From Linum tenue (Eukaryota > Streptophyta > Magnoliopsida > Malpighiales > Linaceae), in assembly GCA_946122785.1 (NCBI GenBank), contig CAMGYJ010000007.1, forward strand, positions 35,551,587 to 35,615,586: DNA of 64,000 bases, written 5' to 3'. Shown here piece by piece: positions 12,401 to 23,939 of this stretch (position 1 is its first letter; each line of letters opens with the position of its first letter). Under the pieces are notes generated by a model that worked only from the letters and a program-made list of their open reading frames with translations, was not told the DNA's origin and made no database searches. A program made the position numbers and the translations under genes.

Positions 12401-15400
12401 CTCAGAAGCAAGGTTGTCAACCCGTGGGTTGACCCGGACCCGGTCGAGCTAGTGGGTCAAGGATTAATGGGTCAACTATTTTAGCCCGGTTTGGCCCGGA
12501 AATATAGAAAGAGTCATTATATTGTACTTATCCTCATAAATTATATCAAATCTTATCTAACATATGAGTTATAACATATAATATTACACCAAAATAACAT
12601 ATCGTACTTAGATCCAACATATAGTGAAAATTCACACACACTTATATAACATAAATATTCAAATGTTCAACTTAGTATTCCAAAGATTGAGTTAGGCGAA
12701 AAGAAAAATTGGAAAATAGGCGCATTTCGCAAGCTAAAGAAAAAAATGACACAATTTGACCTCCAACCCGGTACTTTATAGCGGTCGGCCCGGCGGGTGC
12801 GTGCGGCCCGTTTTTCTCACCGGGTCAAGGCCAAATTGGATCGGCCCGTGGGTCAACCCGCGGGTTGACAACCTTGCTCAGAAGTGAAAAGAAATTTTAC
12901 TGTAACTCAGAATTACTCAGGTGGCATGCATTCCAGTCCCTTTTTCAATTTTCAATCACGAGTAAGAAGAACCAAAAATATACCTGCACTTTCACCCTTT
13001 TCAAAAGAAGGACTGTTGACTCCAAACAACACGTTCCATATCGCTTTAGGGGATGCATATTGCATTGCCTGTAAGGACACATCTTTCAAACAGTCCAATT
13101 AATAAGCAACAAAATCCAGCTGCACATAAATATAGGCATTATTACTTTGAAAAATAGGCATATAACATTTACAATACCCTTTTAGGTGACTTACCTTCCA
13201 GTTTGAGACAGCGAAATAGAGACAAGACAAAGCGATTCCCAGACTTCCATATCTTATGATTTCACGCCGAGAACCCTGCAACCTGTCGATAAATTATATC
13301 TGCAACTTCAAGCTGAAGCTGTTACATAAAGGCTTTTTGTGTGCATTGTTTAATGATCAACAAATTTATTATTTTAAATCTAGGTATTACAGTCAGTAGA
13401 TGGCTTAGCCAGCTCTTAGATGAGTTCTCTCAATTCCAGTAAATTTAAGAGAAAAGGATTCTCACATCTTTGTGAAATTTTATGAACACAGCAGATTCTT
13501 ACCCGCCAGTAGAGGAAACCTTGTCACTGATAGCAATTTCTTCGTTAAGGATTGGGCTGTTTTGCATTCTGTCTGTAACAACAGCTTCGGACTTCTGTAC
13601 AGAAAATTGCAGAACCTGAGGTTGCTGCATCTTCTCATCTGCAATTATGCATGTTCATTAGGAAATAGTCTACTAGTCTTCCCTACTATCCATGATAGAC
13701 ACTTCAAGGAGGAGAATAAAGAGGTAGGCTCTCGTCTGCGGTCTTGAAAAATCTCTTAAAATCCTCCCAAAAATTTCAAAGTATACAGTACTCACAAGAG
13801 AATTCTTCTAAGTATCAAGTAAGCACAGAAAGAGCTTTCAATTGTCTGAATTATACAGAATGACAGTTCCAGCGAATTCTCAGGGCTACATACTATAGGA
13901 ATCAGATCCACCACTCAGAATATCTTCAAGTGAAACACTTCCTATCTGGCTTCTGATGAGAGAGGGACCAGCATTTTTCATAGCCTCTTCGGACATGGTA
14001 GTTGTCACAGCTATGCATCTGCAATAAGTAATACAAAAGAATCCATCAATTTTCATGGAACAATGGATGTGGTACCATTTGGTCTACATTAATCTAAACC
14101 AAGTTAAACAAGACTAATCCTCAATCAATAATGTTGGAAAACAGGACCCATCTCAGGGGAGGAAGAAAAAAGGGATGGCGATGGAGAATCATGCTTTGGA
14201 AATGTAGTCCAATCAGGAGGCAGTGAATCGAGACAATTTTACAAATCATTAGTGCCTAGTCTGACAGAAATTATGATACCGGATATACTTGTGACTTCTA
14301 GAGGAGAGTACATTATCAAACTTACCTCATGTTTGCTGCCTGAGCAGCCTGTACACCTGCTAATGCGTCTTCAATCACAAGACACTGGGAATAATTTCGC
14401 ACCAAACATTGTGAGTGAAAATTCCGTCTAATTTATAATCCTGAAAGAATAAGGCTGTCCTGTCGCCTGAGAAACATTATCAGATAACAAACCTCACTAG
14501 GTGGAACATCCAATATTCTTGACGCGGCCAAGAAAATGTCAGGAGCTGGTTTCAAATTCTCAAAAGCATCTGCCGACACAATAGCATCAAACCTGATAGC
14601 AAAAAAGTCAAGAAACGACCATAAGGACTAATACTCCCATCCATACAAGTCACAAGCAAGCTTCAGAAGCTTACATTGAAATAGGTAAACCAGCAGCAGC
14701 CAAGTTCGCATTGACCTTTATACGGTCAGCACTAGAAGCAACAGCTACTTTGAGGCCTTTGCTTTTGCACTGTTTAAAAATAAGCATAAAGCACTCAACA
14801 AAACTTGATAATTCAACATACAGCTGAAAATTCAGTATAATCACTAAGTAACAAACCTGAGTAACCAGTTCAAGAGCACCTGGGAATCCAATCCCAGACT
14901 CGGGTTTTGCATACTGGAAAACACCACCCCCAAGACCATGTCAGAGATAAAGCAAGCGAAAACCATTCCAATCGAACATAATCTTCAGAAACTAGTCATC
15001 ACCTTATCCAGATAGATCTCGAAGAACCTCTTCTTGGCTGCCTCCGGATCAAACCCATCAACTCCCTTAGCATTCGCTACCCCGCCTAGAAAGTTTATTT
15101 CACCTAGTACATGGAATGCATGAACATTGATAGACTGCGGTCACCAACCCAGTAAGCAAACACCGATTCAAAACATCAATTCAGCATTTCCATTCCCCAT
15201 TTAGAAGGAAGTTCAGTAAGAACCATCAGAGAGACTTCAATTCTCAACAATTGCAGAGAAATTCAAACCATATTTTTAGCTATGATCAAGAAACGTTTAC
15301 CAGTGCCAGTGAACGGCACAAAATCGTCCACCGTGACCTGAACACCCATTTCAGCAAAGACATCCACGGCCGCCATTCTAGAGGGCTCTTCGCTGTTGCA

Positions 15401-15676
15401 GAGCACTCCATCCATGTCGAAAAGCACAGCAGAAACTTTACCCCACTGGTTCGTTGCCGTTGCGGCTCCTTGCTGTTGCTCCACCTTCAGGCAAGCGCTC
15501 ACCGGTCTTCGCCTCAAACCTTGCTTCTTCGATCGCCGCTGGAAGAGGTGATCAAGCGTCCTGGAGACGGGTGTGGGACTAGAAACGAAAGTGGAAGAGA
15601 AGAAGAAGGAATTTGGGCGCGACAGAGCTGAAGAAGAAGGAGAAGGTGGAGGAGGCCACAGAAGCTTCAGGGCCAT
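6484..15676 (-). CDS. SOQ1: SOQ1-like chloroplast protein: HAD hydrolase, membrane anchor, thioredoxin-like and NHL domains (28 exons)
   Basis: In Arabidopsis SOQ1 is a thylakoid membrane protein that suppresses a slowly relaxing form of non-photochemical quenching; its HAD domain faces the stroma and its thioredoxin-like and NHL domains the lumen. I placed exons by splice sites and an unbroken frame: 15676-15301, 15103-15003, 14913-14857, 14769-14675, 14592-14493, 14384-14326, 14018-13894, 13638-13503, 13282-13195, 13068-12984, 12186-12126, 11970-11895, 11588-11478, 11072-10977, 10658-10536, 10408-10211, 10028-9924, 9770-9706, 9582-9489, 9300-9143, 8938-8889, 8776-8655, 8555-8448, 8307-8215, 7992-7956, 7234-6987, 6891-6742, 6645-6484. 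They sum to 3,279 bp, 1,092 residues plus stop. Ser-rich transit-peptide-like N-terminus; HAD motif DMDG at 87-90, with LKPAPD and VIEDALAG later; hydrophobic anchor near 359-375; thioredoxin-like CINC at 469-472; NHL repeats roughly 590-930; C-terminal domain to 1092. Intron 19 has a GC donor. No frame break seen; probably functional. Confidence 0.95.
7339..7923. mobile_element. Foldback MITE with long TIRs, Mutator-like (SOQ1 intron 25)
   Basis: The two ends are inverted copies of each other for roughly 150-180 bp, starting GGGTTAATAC on the left and ending GTATTAACCC on the right, with an AT-rich centre. The flanking 9-mers TTAATATAA (7330-7338) and ATAATATAA (7924-7932) match at 8 of 9 positions, which fits a Mutator-type 9-bp target duplication. 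It has no coding capacity. It lies within an intron, between exons 25 and 26 of the SOQ1-type gene. Confidence 0.88.
12409..12876. mobile_element. hAT-type MITE in SOQ1 intron 10
   Basis: The 468-bp element starts CAAGGTTGTCAACCCG and ends with its near-exact inverse, CGGGTTGACAACCTTG. It is flanked by a perfect 8-bp duplication, CTCAGAAG, at 12401-12408 and 12877-12884, the hallmark of hAT insertion. The subterminal parts are rich in GGGTCAAC-type words in both orientations. It lies between exons 10 and 11 of the SOQ1-type gene, about 110 bp from the exon 10 splice donor. Confidence 0.93.
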
Positions 15677-15949
15677 GGCTGGTTTGTTTCAAATCCACAA
15701 TCAGAAATTCTTCCACATTTGAGTGGCGCGCAGCTTTTGCTAGTTATACTCTTTTTCTTCTTTTTCTTAAAAATTATTTTGGTTCATAAAAAAATTGATT
15801 TTGGCTGAGCCAGATTGAAAAATGGGCTTTGGCTGAACCTGTGAAGCCTATCTAATCCATTTAGCGGGCCAATCTGTCAATCAAGGTCTTTATTTGAAAA
15901 TTGTATTTCATTACTCGAGATTTTTCTCTCTCCTTTCTCTCTCCTTTCC
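15677..15949 (-). promoter_or_regulatory. Presumed promoter and 5' UTR region of the SOQ1-type gene
   Basis: This short spacer separates the SOQ1 start codon (context GCCATGG on the minus strand) from the LINE beginning near 15,950. A weak TATA-like word (AGTATAACT on the minus strand, around 15740-15750) is visible, followed by T/C-rich sequence. The assignment is by position only. The LINE inserted very close upstream, so the native promoter is at most a few hundred bp long here. Confidence 0.35.
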
Positions 15950-15982
15950 CGAAACTCTCTGAAAACTTCTTTTTTCATCGCG

Positions 15983-17148
15983 TTGGCCGTCGTCGCTGAC
16001 GGAGTCACGCCTGGCGTCGTTGGTGGCGGTAGGCCCTGGGCTTCTCTCTTTCATGTCTTGGAGGAGGTTCGGTTGGATTTCTATGAGCCGGAATTTGTTA
16101 ATGGGTCACTTTGGATCCCCAAATCGGTGATCGAGGAGGGTACAAAGAAGTGGGAACACAGCCTTGTAGGTCAATTCCTGGTAGCTCCGCCTTCCCTTTC
16201 GCCTTTGCGATTCTGGGCTAACTGGATCTGGAGTCGAGACGAGGAGGTGAAGGTTTCGCTCTTAGAAGATAAGCTCGTTCTCTTTCAATTTCCATCGGAG
16301 GCGACCTGTCGATGGGTGTTGAAGGGGGGTCGTGGCACTATCGGGAGAAGATCATTTTTCTTCGGCGCTAGGTCCATGGGATTCGTGCGTTGGAGATTGA
16401 CAATTCAGATGTTTCGGTTTGGGTCAAGTTATCTGGGTTGCCTGCTGAACTGTCGATGAGAGAAGGATTAGGTCGGATTGCGAGTTCTATTTGTAAGCCT
16501 CTTTGTATGGATCATTCTACTGCGCAACGAGAGAGGGTTGGTATTGTTCGTATTTGTGTGGAAGTAAGTGCTACTAGACCTAGGATTGACAAAATCAGTA
16601 TTGCTCCATATGATATGTCTGAGTTTATCATTGGCATTGAGTATTGTGGATCGCCTCGGTGTTGTGGTACCTGTGGGGTTTTTGGGCATGATTGCTCTCT
16701 GCCACCTCCTGGGACTCCTACTAAAAGAATTTGGCGGCGCAAGCGATCCAAGGTTCTTGTGTTGGGGAAGCCTGAGGTTGTGGGTACTAATGAGAAGGAG
16801 GTTGTTCATGTGTTGGGACAGCCTGAGGTTGAGGGTGCTAATGAGAAGGAGGTTATTCAGGTTTCTGAGGAGGAAGCTGTTGCTATTAAAGGTAAGAAGG
16901 TCATGGAGGATACCACTACTCCTGTTACCCCGAGTGCCTTACCTTCTCAGGAAGAGTTTAATAAGGTGATTAATGGAGCAAAGCCCAAATCTGCTTTGAA
17001 GGTACCTACTCCTATTTTGCATTCTAATGCTTTTGATCTGTTATGTAGCCAACGGGGTATTATCTTGCAAGCTCCTCCAAAGAAAGGGGGAAGAGATGGG
17101 CTTAGAAGTAAAGGGGGAACCACTAAGGTGGTTGTTTCCCGCAAATGA
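15983..17148 (+). pseudogene. LINE ORF1-like protein (DUF4283-type region plus CCHC-like zinc knuckle)
   Basis: Two overlapping frames (15983-16459 and 16390-17148) together read as the N-terminal nucleic-acid-binding protein of plant LINEs. The first part resembles DUF4283 proteins (WANWIWSRDEEVKVSLLEDK near 16215-16270). The second contains VSVWVKLSGLPAELS near 16,410 and a zinc-knuckle-like cluster CGTCGVFGHDC near 16,663-16,695. A frameshift between about 16,320 and 16,390 separates them. The C-terminal part has an imperfect internal duplication: LGKPEVVGTNEKEV is repeated as LGQPEVEGANEKEV near 16,765 and 16,815. Not functional as read. Confidence 0.75.
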
Positions 17149-18699
17149 CACTACTAATTTGGAATACAAGGGGCTTCAATGGCCCCTTGAAGCACAATGC
17201 AGTGCTTCATTACCTTCGAGTACACATGGTTTCTATCTTTGCTTTACTTGAAACAAGAGTGCAAAATAAAAAGAAAATTGAGGAAATAAGGGGGAAGTTT
17301 GGTGGTTAACAGTTTGTGGATAATTACTCTAAACATAAGCTTGGCAGAATTTGGATTGCGTGGAATGATGATGTTAGATTACAAGTGCTAGCTGAGGAGG
17401 AAAATTTTATGCATATGGTGGTTTCACTGAAGCAGGGTGTACAATTTGTCTTCACAGTGGTGTATGGTTCCAATGAGGACAAAGATTGTGTTGTCACATA
17501 TAAACAGATGAGTCATTGGAGGGTGCATGGGTCTCCTTGGGTTGTAGGGGGTGATTTCAATGCTATTCTAGACCCTACAGAGGCCTCAAATGATGTCTCT
17601 ATCTCAGGTAGTATGATTGCTTTTAGAGAATGGGTGGAACATATGGAGCTAGTTGACCATAAAGCCTCTGGGCCTCTGTTTACCTGGTCTAATCAGCATC
17701 AAGGTAATCCCATTGCTCGCAAGCTTGATAGGTTCATGGTTAATGTGGATTGGTTAGAGAAGTTCTCTGAATGTGTTGTTGAATTTCTAGCACCTGATTT
17801 CTCTGATCATTGTGGGATTCTCACTATTCCTTGTGTCCCTGAAAAGTCTTATCCGAAACCATTCTGCTTTTTTTATATGTGGTATTCACATGACTCTTTC
17901 TCTTCATTATTGGAATCTTGTTGGGGGCAAGAGGTGAGGGGAACGGGGTTGTTTGGAGTAAAGCAGAAGTTATATCTTCTGAAGGCAGAACTTAGGAAAC
18001 TGAATAAATCAGAGTTCTCAGATATTTCTGCTAGAGTCAAGGAGAAAAAACTAGAGCTTACAACTATGTAGGTCCAAGCTCTCCAGGATCCATCTGAAAG
18101 GCTTTTTGAGGAAGCTCGCCTACTCACTGGTGATTATATACAGTTGCAAAAAGCAGAAGAGGCTTTCTTCAGGCAGAAGTCTTGTATTACTTGGCTTGCC
18201 CTAGGAGACTCGAACTCTTTTTTCCATAAGTCTGCTTGTATACGTAATGCCAGAAAGAAGATAAGAAAGATAATATCTCATAATGAGGAGGAGTTGACAG
18301 ACACTAAGGATATTTCCGATGAAGCGATCCTTTTCTATAAGGATCTATTTGGAACAATAAATAAAGATGGTTGTACATTGTGAACTCATTGAAGGCTGCT
18401 TGAGTGAGAAGTTGACAGATGATGATCGGATTATGCTTTGTGGGTTGGTATCTGGGGAAGAGATAAGGCAAGCTTTATTCGACATGAATCCAGCAAAATC
18501 TCCAGGCCCAGATGGGTGGACAGCAGGGTTCTATCAGAAATGTTGGGGAGTTATTTGGCCCTGATATAGTTAAAGGTGTCCAGGCTTTCTTTCAAGAGGG
18601 GCTTCTACCAAGAGGTATGAATTCTGCTTCATTGACCCTTGTCCCGAAAATACCAAATGCAGATAGACTTAGTACTTTTAGACCTATTGCTTGCATAAA

Positions 18700-20044
18700 T
18701 GACACGCTAAAACACAACACCTAACAATGGCCAAGTGTAACCAATGAAAGGGACTGCAGTATAGGCAAGTTTAATTATCAACCCGGGGTCTAGATCTACT
18801 GCTTACTCCGTGATTCTCTATTATCTAGCAAACTAATTCGAGAGATTGTTGTGAAAAGTAAAAGCAACAAGACAGCAGTAAATTGTTCGGGTTTCTAAAG
18901 CAGGCAAAGAGTCACTCGGGATTGAGTCCCCCTAGCCCCTTAGTTAGGTTCAATTGCAATTCCCTGGGTTGATTTACTGTTGATTAGACTGCGGAAGATC
19001 CGACAGTAGCTTGGAATCTCTTAAGCTGACCAAGCCCTCTCAGTCTAGCTACCCGGCAGACGACTAGTCTTCACCGGGATAGAAAGCTGAGGCTATGAAC
19101 ACAGAACTCCACTACTAGCGCCAAGAACACCAGTACAAACCAGTAAACTGGCTAACTCTCGTATAGCCAATCTCCTACTATCGAATGAAGAGGCTCTAAC
19201 AACCTAATCAGATTCTATCTATCTCAGGTTGAAGCAGAAATTGAGAAAAGCTGATCAGACTCAAATCAATTCATGAAACATGCGTCATTCGATTAAAATC
19301 AAACAGTAATATCATCCCAAGTCATTACAATCAAATCCCTAACACAAGGAACTAGGGTTCTTCATACCAAAGTGAGAGAAGGGTTCTACTCCATAGAGAG
19401 AGAAGAGAAAACAAGAATCGGATTAGTCATACTCATAACGATGAGGATAATCTGCTCCGGGACGATGATTTTCACTCCTATGACGATCTCCAGGCTCGAT
19501 TCGATGAAATCTCGCTCTAAGACAGCTTTTAGGGTGTGTTCTTCGCACTTTCTCTCTCTAGGGCTCTGTTTTTGCTCTGAAAACACGATTCTCCCACTTC
19601 TGGCTCGGAATAGGCCTTAAAACCGATTTTCCCGAGTTGCACGGCCAGGTGCACGGCCGTGCACAACAAGATTCTGGCCGTGCACCATGAAACGCGCCCG
19701 TTTCATTTAATTCGAACTCATGCTTCTTGCACGGCCAGGTGCACGGCCGTGCAAGTCTGGATTGTGCCCGTGCATGTGCTCGGCCAGTGGCGCACGGCCA
19801 TAATTGCACTTTGCACGGCCGTGCGTCTCCCTGGTCTGGCCGTGCGGCTCCCCAAACAACTCGCCATCCGTCCGTTCTTCGTCCAATCGACCCCAGACTC
19901 GCTCCTAAGCCTTCATTCACGTACTAGGACCTGAAATATCACAAACAAGCACAACCTAGCGTGAAATCGGCCTAAAACACGAGAATCAACACCTCAAACG
20001 GTGTAAGAATGAGGGTAAAAACATGTGTAAATGACGGTCTATCA
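18700..20044 (-). mobile_element. Solo LTR of an LTR retrotransposon (1,345 bp) inside the LINE
   Basis: The insert begins TGACACGC and ends GTCTATCA, so it has the TG...CA termini of an LTR. It is flanked by a perfect 5-bp duplication ATAAA (18695-18699 and 20045-20049). It holds no gag or pol reading frame, so it is a solo LTR produced by LTR-LTR recombination rather than a full element. The minus orientation is inferred from the TGATAGACCG-type start I associate with plant Ty3/Gypsy LTRs on that strand, and is uncertain. A diverged second copy of the family lies at 59,300-60,296. Confidence 0.88.
19637..19858. repeat. GC-rich palindrome cluster (TGCACGGCCGTGCA and variants) within the solo LTR
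   Basis: An identical 27-bp sequence occurs at 19637-19663 and 19727-19753. Each contains the perfect 14-bp palindrome TGCACGGCCGTGCA preceded by a half copy, GCACGGCCAG. Further full or partial copies (GCACGGCCGTGCG, CTGGCCGTGC, GCGCACGGCC) follow to about 19,858. The cluster is much more GC-rich than the surrounding LTR. I recall similar CACGGCCGTG or CACGGGCGTG arrays in other plant Gypsy LTRs; their role is not known to me. Confidence 0.85.
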
Positions 20045-21557
20045 ATAAATGTTATATACAAGATTATATCTAAAGTGTTAGCAAATAGGCTAAAGAAAGT
20101 TCTTCCTTCAGTCATTAGTCGAAATCAATCGGCCTTTATTCAGGGGCGTAGTATCTTAGAGAATATCCTAATGGCTCAGGAAATTGTCCAGAATTATAAT
20201 AGGAGACAACTATCTTCTAGGGTTGCCATCAAGGTGGATCTTAAGAAAGCATTTGATTATGTCCATTGGGGTTATATTCTGAGTGTAATGAAGTTGATGG
20301 GATTCCCAGAGTCTTTCATTAAATGGGTTTCATTATGTTTAAGCTCAGCTTATTTTAGCATTACTATCAATGGTAGCCTGTTTGGTTTCTTTGGAGCTGT
20401 TAAAGTGGTCAGGCAGGGAGATCCTCTCTCCCCCCTACCTCTTTACGATTGCAATGGAGCCCTTGACAGGTTTGTTAAACAGAGCAGCTGCTAATGGGGA
20501 CATGCCTTATCACCCTCAGTGTAGACAGCTAGGCCTCAGTCATCTCAGCTTTGCTGATGACCTCTTGATTTTCTCAGAGGGTTCAGGTTTAGCTTTGAGT
20601 GGGATCAAGAAAATCTTGGATAAATTCTATAAGCTTTCTGGTCTACAATGCAACCCTGATAAGTGTGAGGTATTTTTTGGGGGATTTGCTCATCAATTTA
20701 AGTCCATTGCTTTGTAAGTTTTTGGATTTAGAGAAGGTCAGCTTCCAGTTCGTTATTTGGGGTTGCCATTGATTTCGGGTAAATTGTCTAGTGCTGAATG
20801 TGTTGTTTTGGTAGACAAGTCAACAAGTAGGATCATAGGCTGGAGAGCTCAGAAAATTTCTTATGCTGGTAAACTCCAGTTAGTTGAGTCTGTTCTTTAT
20901 GCCCTGGTTCACTACTGGATGGCAATTTTCATCCTCCCCAAGAAAGTCTTAAAATCTATTCAAAGAATCTGCTCCAATTTTTTGTGGCATGGGGATGGGG
21001 TTGGTAAGGCCAAGATCTCCTGGGATTCAATTGCCTTACCAAAGAATGAAGGGGGCTTGGCTTAAAAGATCTGAGTTCATGGTATGTTGCGTGTCTTGCT
21101 AGCTGATCTGGCTTCTATTGGTTCAAGGGGGAGTTTTTGGGTGGCCTGGTGTACTCGATATAGGCTACGGGGTAACTGTATTTGGGATGTCAGGCTCACA
21201 TCTTCTGGATCATGGATTTGGAAGCAACTACTCAAGATCCGTCCTTGGCTCCAATTCAGAATGGCTCTTGAGATAGATGGGCATGTGTCTTGGATGGGAA
21301 GAAAGATGAACAAGTTCTCTGTTTCATTGATCTGGGATACAATTCGTCTTAAAAAGCCTGAGGTGTCTTGGTGGAGAGTTATATGGGGAAAATTTACATT
21401 GCCACGCAATCGCTTCATCACCTGGTTGATCATCCTTGATAGGATTGCAACTCGTGATAAACTTAAGAGTTGGGGATGGATAACTGATGATACTTGTCCC
21501 CTGTGTAAAGCGGCTGTTGAATCTCGACAGCACCTATTTTGTGAATGCTCTTATACT

Positions 21558-22196
21558 CAATGCAGTCAAAATCGCGCTTTAAAATTTAAAAACTTACGAT
21601 TTTACGCTTTTAGGTCACCAAAACGCTTTCGTTTCCATATAAAAACTTAAGTGTATAAAATCGGACTAAATTGCGCTTTAAAGCTTAAAAGCTTACGATT
21701 TTACGCTTCTTGTTCTCCAAAATGCTTTACGTTTTTACGCTTTTAGTTCACTAAATGTGTATTCTTTTCATGAAATTAATTATGAAAAGTATATTTTAAA
21801 AGTAAATCACCAACAATATGATACATTTGAGATTAAAAGATACATATAAGGTACTTGGATGCATTCTCAACTTCGATAGAGTAATCTAATTCACCCGTTA
21901 GGCTTTTCTCAAATTCATTAGCATAGTGGGAAAAGTGGCTTATTGTTAAAATTTATGTTTACAAACTTATTATTAAGATGCTATAAGTTGTTCTACTTTA
22001 GGCATGAATCGCATGTATTTATTGACTTATCTAAATTCTGTGCATTCATATTTTGCATAGCATATGTCCTACTTTATACATTTTTAGTTCTTTTTTCAGT
22101 ATGCCTCAAAAACTTACGCTTTTACGCTTTGATTCTACGCTTTACGATTTTACCCCTTCTCCGCTTCTAGGTAGAATCGCGCTTTTGACTGCATTG
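21558..22196. mobile_element. hAT-type MITE in the LINE zf-RVT region
   Basis: The ends are exact inverted repeats, CAATGCAGTCAAAA on the left and TTTTGACTGCATTG on the right. They are flanked by a perfect 8-bp duplication, CTTATACT (21550-21557 and 22197-22204). The 639-bp interior carries many subterminal copies of TTACGCTTTTA-like words in both orientations, typical of transposase-binding subterminal repeats in hAT elements. There is no coding capacity. Confidence 0.94.
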
Positions 22197-22400
22197 CTTA
22201 TACTGTTGACTTTGCTGCTGCTCTTCTTAAGAGGACAGTTGCACTCCCCTTGAATTGGAGTGATATGTTGGATAAAATGACTGTGAAAGCTTTGCAGGGA
22301 GATGGAGCTGACCTGGTAGAATGCTCACTGTGGTGCTGGTGTCTCTGATTCATTTGGAAGGAAAGGTTCTAAGCTTCACCTTCATTAATGAAATTTTATA

Positions 22401-23939
22401 TTCATCATCAAGTCCCATCCTTCTTCTCCTGCATTTCATCGGAAAACCAAATTTTAACGGTAAAATGTTTGGAACGGTGAAACATCTATACACGACAGTA
22501 GAATTTCACCTAATCCAAATCATAAATATAATCAATTTCGCTATTTTCATCATTAAAATTTCTATATCCACAATCAATAATATCTTCCTTTATCTCAATA
22601 ATGTCATTATATCCATTACTGAATTCACTACCTTTGCTATTACCATACTCTTCCTTCTTCTCCTCCATTTCACTAAATGCTAAAATTTGATGGAAACATG
22701 TTTAGAATGGTGAGAACTCCATTTCAATAACTTAAAATTTACCCTTTACATGTCATGAATTTTGTCTGAGATTGCTCTTTTTCATTCTTCGGTATATTCA
22801 AACTGTGTACTCACTTAAGGGGTTCGCGATGTTGGAATAGATGAGCTTGATATGAAAATTTGACTTCATGCTCTCAGTTTGTATGGGATGAGGAGGTGAA
22901 TGTTCTCTCATTTTGTCACTGTCTTTGAAGTAGACATTACAAAATATTTAGCTCTTTCGAAATTTATAACAATGTTGTCTACAACTCGCATCTAATCCTG
23001 AATCTGTAAATTTACAACAATTGAGATATACTATTTGGCACAAAACTTTATTTTTTAGTGGGTACATTGTATTCTCTCGAATTAATGAACTTGAAGTTAA
23101 AAACAATAAAAGAGTAAAGGTAGGTTATTACCTAACTACTATTGTCTTTGATGTATAATTCTTATAAAATTACTCATCGTAATATTCTTCAACTTTTTTT
23201 TGAAAAATTTCAATTACTATGGCTTTTCTTATCCAACATTTTTAAAATCAGAGTTGAAACGAATGAGATATAGTTCACTGAATTTATGAGAAATTGAAAA
23301 ACCCTTAACCTTAGTTCTTGAGATTTATGTTAGCTCTAACTAAAGGAGAATAGTAAGAAAGACAATGATAGCAAAAAAGTAAAGAAATAATAGCTTTACG
23401 TGGTTCACTAACACAACGTGTGTATGAGAAGTATAACGGCTAACTCTAATCCAATCTGTGGGTTCTAGTAGACAACAAATCATTCGAGTTATAATAAAGA
23501 GGAATAATGAAAAACCTCAAAATCTATAAAAAAAATATATGAACAAACAGACCTATATACACACGTCATAACCCTCGGCCAAAATTCATAAAACCATGCA
23601 TATTTCCTACCTAAAATCATATAATAATTGGTTTCATAATGATTTCTTACTAAATCTCGTTTTCCATTTATATAATTAACAAAAGTCTTCCGTTTTGATT
23701 TTATTAATTAAAATAACAAATATATCCTTCCTAAAATTACTCAGAAGGCTCGAAATTTAGAATTAAACACATTCTCATGAAGAACCTCTTTATATTAGTG
23801 TTAGGATTAGGATGACTCAATGTCATACTTTTTTCACTTTGTATGTTGAGGGGTATAATTTTATATATATCTTTGGATCGTTGTTTACTCATTTTGGGTG
23901 AATTTTTTTTTGTCAACATAAATCTTGTTAGATTTACAA
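22401..23939. other. AT-rich spacer without a recognisable gene
   Basis: Only short chance frames occur here. The stretch 23,390-23,600 contains words such as ACGTGGTTC and could be a relic of a transposon end, but no paired terminus or coding motif is visible. I see nothing else to annotate. Confidence 0.5.

Larger units (their letters stand above)
17230..22376 (+). pseudogene. LINE ORF2 (endonuclease, reverse transcriptase, zf-RVT), broken and doubly interrupted
   Basis: Endonuclease residues are visible: GGDFNAI near 17,550, FTWSNQ near 17,680, LDRFM near 17,730 and SDHCGI near 17,800. An in-frame TAG at 18,069-18,071 and frameshifts near 18,370, 18,545 and 20,440 disable it. Reverse transcriptase motifs include KSPGPDGWTAGFY near 18,500, QSAFIQGRSI near 20,127, VDLKKAFDYV near 20,235 and FADDLLIF near 20,552. 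The zf-RVT cysteine/histidine cluster near 21,495-21,550 is split by the hAT MITE. Splicing out the LTR restores the motif RPIACIN followed by VIYKII without a frame change. Confidence 0.85.
15950..22400 (+). mobile_element. Near-complete but decayed LINE, interrupted by a solo LTR and a hAT MITE
   Basis: In order, the element holds an ORF1-like region, an apurinic-type endonuclease, reverse transcriptase and a zf-RVT region, the standard plant L1-type order. Removing the two insertions (18,700-20,044 and 21,558-22,196, each with one target-duplication copy) rejoins the coding sequence exactly. The 5' end is set approximately, just before a CT-rich leader near 15,930. The 3' end near 22,400 is uncertain because no clear A tail is visible. 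Confidence 0.85.

Noticed and set aside
19558..19920. Long Arg/Ala-rich ORF on the minus strand of the solo LTR.
   Set aside because: It is the translation of the GC palindrome cluster inside an LTR; no domain is present.
18700..20044. Interpretation as a TRIM or other complete small retrotransposon.
   Set aside because: No internal direct LTR pair, PBS or PPT is visible inside; a single LTR with a 5-bp duplication is the simpler reading.
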